Shown piece by piece: positions 60,117 through 64,000 of a DNA stretch of 64,000 nucleotides; position 1 is the first letter of the stretch; each line of letters starts with the position of its first letter. This DNA comes from Clostridium_AD estertheticum_D (GTDB lineage Bacteria; Bacillota; Clostridia; Clostridiales; Clostridiaceae). The notes under the pieces are model-generated. The model did no database searches, had not been told where the DNA came from, and saw nothing but the letters and a program-made list of their open reading frames with translations. The stretch lies in contig NZ_JAHLDM010000013.1 in the NCBI RefSeq assembly GCF_018861295.1, forward strand, positions 1 through 64,000, read 5' to 3'. Position numbers and translations under genes: made by a program.

Positions 60117-61436
60117 TTAAATATTAACCATTTTATAAGCTTCATCTAAACTAGTAGTTTTTTGCATGCCGGTGACCATATTTTTTACTGTAACAGTTTT
60201 ATTTTGTGTTTCTTCATCGCCTATTAAAATTGTATATGGTATTCTTAATTTATTTGCATAACCAAGTTTCTTTACTATTTTAGTGTCCTCAAGGTAAATT
60301 TCTGTAACAATACCCTTGTCTCTTAAGGATTTTGCAAAAGAAATTGCATAATCAATAACATTATTATCAAGTGGTATGACGAGTACTTTTGTTATACAGC
60401 TGTTTGCGTCATTTTTAAAGAATCCAACTTCATTTAATTGATAAAATAAGCGAGTTAAGCCAATTGAAATTCCTACTCCTGGTAATTTTTGTTTTGTATA
60501 ATATTCTGCTAAATTATCATAACGTCCACCGGAACACACAGAACCAATAGATGGGTATTCATTTAAAAATGTTTCATAAACCGTGCCTGTATAATAATCA
60601 AGACCTCTTGATATTTTTAAATCGATTTTAAAATTATTATCCGGAACTCCAAACAATTTCACATATTTTGAAACGGTTGAAAGTTCACATACACCATCTT
60701 TGAATGTTGAATTAGAAATATCTAAATTCTTTAAAAATAGTAGGATATCTTCGTTGCTTCCACGAGCATTAATAAACTCAAGAATTTTATCTATAACTCC
60801 CTTACTTAATCCACTAGTTAATAGTTCTTCAACCGCTACAGCGACTCCGATTTTATCTATCTTATCAATAATCCTTAAGACGTCAGATTTATCTTCAATA
60901 CCTAAAGATTCAAAAAAACCATTTAGAATTTTTCTGTTATTTATTTTTATGGTGAAATCCTCGAAACCGAGATTGTTAAATATCGAGTAAATGATACTAG
61001 GAATTTCAGCATCATTTAAAATGCTTAAATTGTTGCTTCCAACAATATCAATATCGCATTGATAAAATTCGCGAAAGCGCCCTTTTTGATTTCTCTCTCC
61101 TCTATATACCTTTCCAATTTGATATCTTCTAAAAGGAAAAGTTAAGGAATTAGAATTTTGAGCCACATACCTTGCGAGGGGAACGGTTAAATCAAATCTA
61201 AGAGATAAATCATTACTACCCTTTGAGAATCTATAGATTTGTTTTTCAGTTTCTCCACCACCTTTTGCGAGTAAAATCTCTGATTTTTCGATTACTGGAG
61301 TATCTATTGGCATAAATCCAAAACTTTCATAAGTTTTTCTTATTGTATCTGCTAATTTGTTGAACTGAATTTGATCTGCTGGTAATAACTCCATAAATCC
61401 AGGTAAAATTGATGGTTTTACAATTTCATTTTTCAT
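60117..61436 (-). CDS. hisS: histidine--tRNA ligase
   Basis: A class II synthetase of 439 residues. Motif 1 lies near FMPIDTPVIEKSEI, motif 2 is FRRYQIGKVYRGERNQ with FREFYQCDIDIVG, and the histidine-specific motif is ISRGLDYYTGTVYE, then SVCSGGRYDNLAEYY and motif 3 PGVGISIGLTRLF. The anticodon domain (about 340-439) closes the protein. AGGAGG precedes the start. A promoter and an attenuator-like hairpin lie just upstream. Confidence 0.95.
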   Translation of the reverse strand: MKNEIVKPSILPGFMELLPADQIQFNKLADTIRKTYESFGFMPIDTPVIEKSEILLAKGGGETEKQIYRFSKGSNDLSLRFDLTVPLARYVAQNSNSLTFPFRRYQIGKVYRGERNQKGRFREFYQCDIDIVGSNNLSILNDAEIPSIIYSIFNNLGFEDFTIKINNRKILNGFFESLGIEDKSDVLRIIDKIDKIGVAVAVEELLTSGLSKGVIDKILEFINARGSNEDILLFLKNLDISNSTFKDGVCELSTVSKYVKLFGVPDNNFKIDLKISRGLDYYTGTVYETFLNEYPSIGSVCSGGRYDNLAEYYTKQKLPGVGISIGLTRLFYQLNEVGFFKNDANSCITKVLVIPLDNNVIDYAISFAKSLRDKGIVTEIYLEDTKIVKKLGYANKLRIPYTILIGDEETQNKTVTVKNMVTGMQKTTSLDEAYKMVNI

Positions 61437-61460
61437 TATTAGTACCTCCTATAAAAATAT

Positions 61461-61494
61461 AAAAAACCCGACATAAGTGTTGTACTTACATGGG
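61461..61494 (-). terminator. attenuator-like hairpin in the hisS leader
   Basis: On the minus strand ACCCATGTAAGT pairs with ACTTATGT-c-GGGT (one bulge, two G-U pairs) and is followed by TTTTTT, about 25 bp before hisS. Since it lies after the promoter, it would reduce read-through into hisS unless unfolded. Confidence 0.7.
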
Positions 61495-61520
61495 TGATCA
61501 TCCTCTAAAGTGCTTGCTAA

Positions 61521-61549
61521 ATTATACTATATATAATTGAATACTTCAA
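61521..61549 (-). promoter_or_regulatory. sigma-A promoter for hisS
   Basis: On the minus strand TTGAAG (61544-61549) and a perfect TATAAT (61521-61526) are 17 bp apart. Confidence 0.65.
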
Positions 61550-61586
61550 GGATGAATATAAATTTAGTTTTAATGTTATTTTAAGA

Positions 61587-61723
61587 CTTTAACGACATTT
61601 CAGAAGGAGAGTCTCCCACTTCAATAAATGAGAGTTAATTACCCTATTAAAAACAAAACTTCAGTGGGTGTATAAATCTCCTTCTGAAGTCGTTAATCGG
61701 CAGCGACCCAGGAGATGATTTAA
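61587..61723 (-). repeat. MITE-like inverted-repeat element, copy 2
   Basis: The reverse complement matches copy 1 (32126-32262) over its full 137 bp. Its termini are TTTAACGACATTTCAGAAGG and CTTCTGAAGTCGTTAA, and the extra arm ends GGAGATGATTTAA. Central sequence is less conserved than the ends. It sits between the divergent hisS and isc promoters. Confidence 0.75.
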
Positions 61724-62097
61724 TGATTATGTAATATCAAGTATTATGGATATATTATCTGATTATTAGTGGATAATCAGATAATATGGGTTAGGGATAG
61801 ATATAATAAAAGAAAATCCTTAAATTTATAGTTGACAAGAATACTAGGGTTTGATATTATGAATTTAGAAAGTGTAGTAAAACACTCTACTTTAATAATA
61901 ACTCATAAGGAAAGATTCGCTATTGTAAGCAGTTATTACATACTTAAACAGAGTGAAAACTTTAGAAGTGTAAATTTCCTTATGGATTTGTTAATGCTTC
62001 ACCACCTGCGATGATAAATAACACCTTAGGTGATGATGAATGACACCTAAGGTGTTAATGAATAGCTGCGCAGATGATGACAAAAAGGAGTGATTAA
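61724..62097 (+). other. isc promoter region and structured 5' leader
   Basis: After the promoter (61829-61860) there is a leader of about 230 nt. CATAAGGAAA (61904-61913) and TTTCCTTATG (61975-61984) form a perfect 10-bp pair. AACACCTTAGGTG (62020-62032) and CACCTAAGGTGTT (62044-62056) form a perfect 13-bp hairpin about 42 bp before the iscR start. No credible small gene is seen. Confidence 0.55.
61829..61860 (+). promoter_or_regulatory. isc operon promoter overlapped by an IscR-type operator
   Basis: TTGACA (61832-61837), 17 bp, TATTAT (61855-61860). Around the -35, ATAGTTGACAAGAATACTAG and the following GGTTT (61829-61853) resemble the type 1 IscR site of E. coli (ATASYYGACTRWWWYAGTCRRSTAT), matching most fixed positions. 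Binding of [2Fe-2S]-IscR there would repress the operon. Confidence 0.7.
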
Positions 62098-62538
62098 ATG
62101 AAATTATCTACAAAGGGAAGATATGGAGTTAAAGCCATGGTAGATTTAGCGATAAATTATGGAGAACAACCTGTATCTATAAAATGTATATCTGAAAGAC
62201 AAGGTATATCTGAATATTATTTAGAACAATTATTTTCATCACTTCGAAAAGCCAAGCTTATTAAAAGTGTAAGGGGATCACAGGGTGGATATTTACTCAA
62301 TAGACCACCTGTGGAAATAACCGTTTATGATATTATTAATGTACTTGAGGGACCAATAGAAATTTCAACTTGTCTTCATGATGAAGAATGCACTAATATT
62401 GATTGTTGTGCCACTCGCCCATTATGGAAAAAAATTAAAAATAGTATAGATAGTGTAACTACTTCTATAAATTTAAAAGATATTGTATCAGATTATAATG
62501 AAATGACATTAATTAAAGGAGTGAAGGACAATGAATAA
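62098..62538 (+). CDS. iscR: Rrf2 family Fe-S regulator IscR
   Basis: A protein of 146 residues. The winged helix is MKLSTKGRYGVKAMVDLA with YYLEQLFSSLRKAKLIKSV. Cys92, Cys98 and Cys104, plus Cys103, are at the same numbering as the cluster ligands of E. coli IscR. It senses Fe-S status and represses the isc genes. AAAAGGAG precedes the start. Its last eight bases overlap with iscS, so translation is coupled. Confidence 0.93.
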   Translation: MKLSTKGRYGVKAMVDLAINYGEQPVSIKCISERQGISEYYLEQLFSSLRKAKLIKSVRGSQGGYLLNRPPVEITVYDIINVLEGPIEISTCLHDEECTNIDCCATRPLWKKIKNSIDSVTTSINLKDIVSDYNEMTLIKGVKDNE

Positions 62539-63715
62539 ATCAATTTACATGGATCATGCTGCAACAACATATGTTAAACCAGAAGTTATGGAAGAAATGC
62601 TTCCGTATTTTACAAAATATTTTGGTAATCCATCTTCTATTTATACCTTAGCAAGGGAAACTAAAAAGGCTATTGATATTGGACGTGACAAGGTAGCGAA
62701 GGCAATAAATGCTGATTCAAGTGAAATATTTTTTACAAGTGGAGGTTCAGAAGCAGATAATTGGGCTATAAAGGGCATCGCATCTTCTTACAAGAAAAAA
62801 GGAAATCATATAATAACAACAGCTATAGAACATCATGCAGTACTTCATACCTGTGAATATTTAGCGAAAAATGGATTTGATATTACATATTTACCGGTAG
62901 ATGAATATGGATTTATTAATATTAAAGATTTAGAAAATGCAATTACAGATAAAACCATCTTAGTATCAGTAATGTTTGCTAATAATGAGATTGGAACAAT
63001 AGAACCTATAAAAGAAATAGGAGCATTATGTAGAAGCAAAAAAATACTTTTTCATACTGATGCAGTTCAAGCTGTAGGGCATATACCAGTTGATGTAAAA
63101 GATATGAATATAGATTTATTATCACTTGCTGGTCATAAATTTTATGGACCAAAAGGCATAGGAGCTTTATATATAAGAAAAGGTATTAAAATAGAAAATT
63201 TAATACATGGTGGTGGGCAAGAAAGAAATAAAAGAGCTGGTACTGAAAATGTAGCTAGTGTAGTTGGAATTGGTAAAGCGCTAGAACTAGCAGTTGAGAA
63301 CATGGAAGAGAATAATAAAAAACTAGTTATTTTAAGAGATAAACTTATGAATGGATTATTAAAAGTACCTTACACAAGACTTAATGGACCAATAGGAGAA
63401 AAAAGACTTCCAGGAAACTCTAATATTAGTTTTAGATTTGTTGAAGGTGAATCCATATTGTTAATGCTCGATGCAAAGGGTATCGCAGCGTCAAGTGGAA
63501 GTGCATGTACATCTGGGTCTTTAGATCCATCTCACGTGCTTCTTGCAATTGGCCTTATTCATGAGATAGCTCATGGATCACTTAGATTAACAATAGGTGA
63601 TGCTACAACTGAAGAAGAAGTAGATTATGTATTAGAAACAGTTCCAAAAGTTATACAAAGATTAAGAGATATGTCACCATTATATGATGACTACTTAAAG
63701 AAGGGGGAAAAATAA
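62531..63715 (+). CDS. iscS: cysteine desulfurase IscS
   Basis: A PLP enzyme of 394 residues, group I. MDHAATTYVKPEV opens it, the PLP lysine is Lys203 (AGHKFYGPKG) and the active-site Cys326 is in SSGSACTSGSLDPSH. It moves sulfur from cysteine to the scaffold IscU encoded next. GGAGTG lies before the start within iscR. Confidence 0.96.
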   Translation: MNKSIYMDHAATTYVKPEVMEEMLPYFTKYFGNPSSIYTLARETKKAIDIGRDKVAKAINADSSEIFFTSGGSEADNWAIKGIASSYKKKGNHIITTAIEHHAVLHTCEYLAKNGFDITYLPVDEYGFINIKDLENAITDKTILVSVMFANNEIGTIEPIKEIGALCRSKKILFHTDAVQAVGHIPVDVKDMNIDLLSLAGHKFYGPKGIGALYIRKGIKIENLIHGGGQERNKRAGTENVASVVGIGKALELAVENMEENNKKLVILRDKLMNGLLKVPYTRLNGPIGEKRLPGNSNISFRFVEGESILLMLDAKGIAASSGSACTSGSLDPSHVLLAIGLIHEIAHGSLRLTIGDATTEEEVDYVLETVPKVIQRLRDMSPLYDDYLKKGEK

Positions 63716-63716
63716 T

Positions 63717-64000
63717 ATGGATTACAGTGCAAAAGTTATGGACCATTTTACTAATCCAAGAAATGTAGGAGAAATTGAAAATGCTAGTGGTATAGGTGAA
63801 GTTGGTAATGCTAAATGTGGAGATATTATGAAGGTTTATTTAAAAGTTGAAGATAATATAGTAGTAGATGCAAAATTTAAAACTTTTGGTTGTGGATCAG
63901 CTATAGCTTCTTCAAGTATGGCAACAGAACTTATTAAAGGTAAATCTATAGATGATGCATGGACATTAACAAATAAAGCTGTAGCTGAAGCTCTAGATGG
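63717..64000 (+). CDS. iscU: Fe-S cluster assembly scaffold IscU (3' end outside window)
   Basis: The first 94 residues are visible. MDYSAKVMDHFTNPRNVG, Cys34 in GNAKCGDIM and Cys59 in FGCGSAIASSS are the scaffold's first two cluster ligands; the third would be beyond the edge. The gene begins one base after the iscS stop with GGGGG before it. The order iscR-iscS-iscU is that of clostridial ISC systems. Confidence 0.95.
   Translation, partial: MDYSAKVMDHFTNPRNVGEIENASGIGEVGNAKCGDIMKVYLKVEDNIVVDAKFKTFGCGSAIASSSMATELIKGKSIDDAWTLTNKAVAEALD

Larger units (their letters stand above)
61437..61586 (-). other. hisS leader and upstream region
   Basis: The minus-strand leader between promoter and hisS is only about 80 nt, too short for a T-box. 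It contains the attenuator above. Upstream of the promoter lies the repeat element copy 2. No gene is seen. Confidence 0.45.

Noticed and set aside
61441..61503. Leader peptide overlapping the hisS attenuator
   Set aside because: The ATG directly abuts its only possible ribosome site and the frame has a single histidine codon, so peptide-based attenuation is not supported.
61437..61560. T-box riboswitch ahead of hisS
   Set aside because: The promoter lies only about 85 bp before hisS, which leaves too little room, and no T-box sequence or specifier stem is seen.
61832..62014. 60-residue open frame in the isc leader
   Set aside because: Its start overlaps the -35 element, there is no ribosome site, and the composition is not protein-like.
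1..64000. tRNA, rRNA, CRISPR array, prophage or replication origin
   Set aside because: Reading both strands by eye I saw no cloverleaf with a TTCRANY arm, no rRNA-like stretch, no regularly spaced repeats, no phage or transposase genes and no DnaA-box cluster. A tRNAscan or Infernal run would be decisive.

Overview
This 64 kb window is chromosomal DNA from an endospore-forming member of the class Clostridia, most likely a Clostridium. The evidence is its strong A+T bias, purine-rich Shine-Dalgarno sites, frequent TTG/GTG starts, a spoIIA operon followed by a three-gene spoVA cluster, a spore photoproduct lyase, BofC- and YunB-like spore genes, and a complete SCIFF ranthipeptide cassette (precursor scfA plus radical-SAM maturase scfB), which is a hallmark of Clostridia. 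I see no rRNA, tRNA, prophage, transposase gene or CRISPR array.

Layout. 1-3.3 kb: the end of a sugar-isomerase-like operon with a DUF4867 gene, then a divergent 4-hydroxybutyrate-type CoA-transferase. 3.4-7.1 kb: spoIIAA-spoIIAB-sigF behind a near-consensus sigma-H promoter, then spoVAC-spoVAD-spoVAE. 7.1-13.6 kb: a class A penicillin-binding protein, yunB, hpt, and an HflX GTPase with a RadC/JAMM-like N-terminal domain. 13.7-18.4 kb: a nucleotidyltransferase, a MocR-type regulator, a HEAT-repeat protein, a YigZ/IMPACT protein and yebC. 18.6-29.9 kb: an accessory-like stretch of small unknown genes (two below 60 residues), ytaF, a cluster-less Rrf2 regulator, two secreted peptidoglycan enzymes, a short-chain dehydrogenase, a DEAD-box helicase with a long leader, and a glutaredoxin-like protein. 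30.1-36.6 kb: an AI-2E family permease, an rRNA methyltransferase, splB, aat and a DUF523-DUF1722 (RudS/TudS-like) protein.

35.8-51.9 kb is the conserved Firmicute run bofC-ruvA-ruvB-queA-tgt-yajC, then a TIGR04086 membrane protein, scfA-scfB, secD-secF, a shortened RecJ-like protein, apt, relA, dtd, a metallo-beta-lactamase-fold hydrolase and hemZ. 52-64 kb: aspS, a CsoR-family regulator, a split ThrE exporter, glyA, a HisJ-like phosphatase, a transporter remnant, a flavin reductase, a SufS-like desulfurase, hisS and the start of the iscR-iscS-iscU operon behind an IscR-type operator.

The most notable signals beyond ordinary annotation are: a pair of inverted-repeat (MITE-like) elements at about 32.2 and 61.65 kb with two solo termini elsewhere; the short RecJ-like protein with altered catalytic motifs and an 18-bp repeat shared with apt; the JAMM-HflX fusion; an unlisted 58-residue Cys/Trp/Tyr-rich protein that looks like spore-coat material; a nested hairpin that can hide the Shine-Dalgarno site of the gene before scfA; and structured leaders ahead of the isc operon, hisS and the RNA helicase gene.
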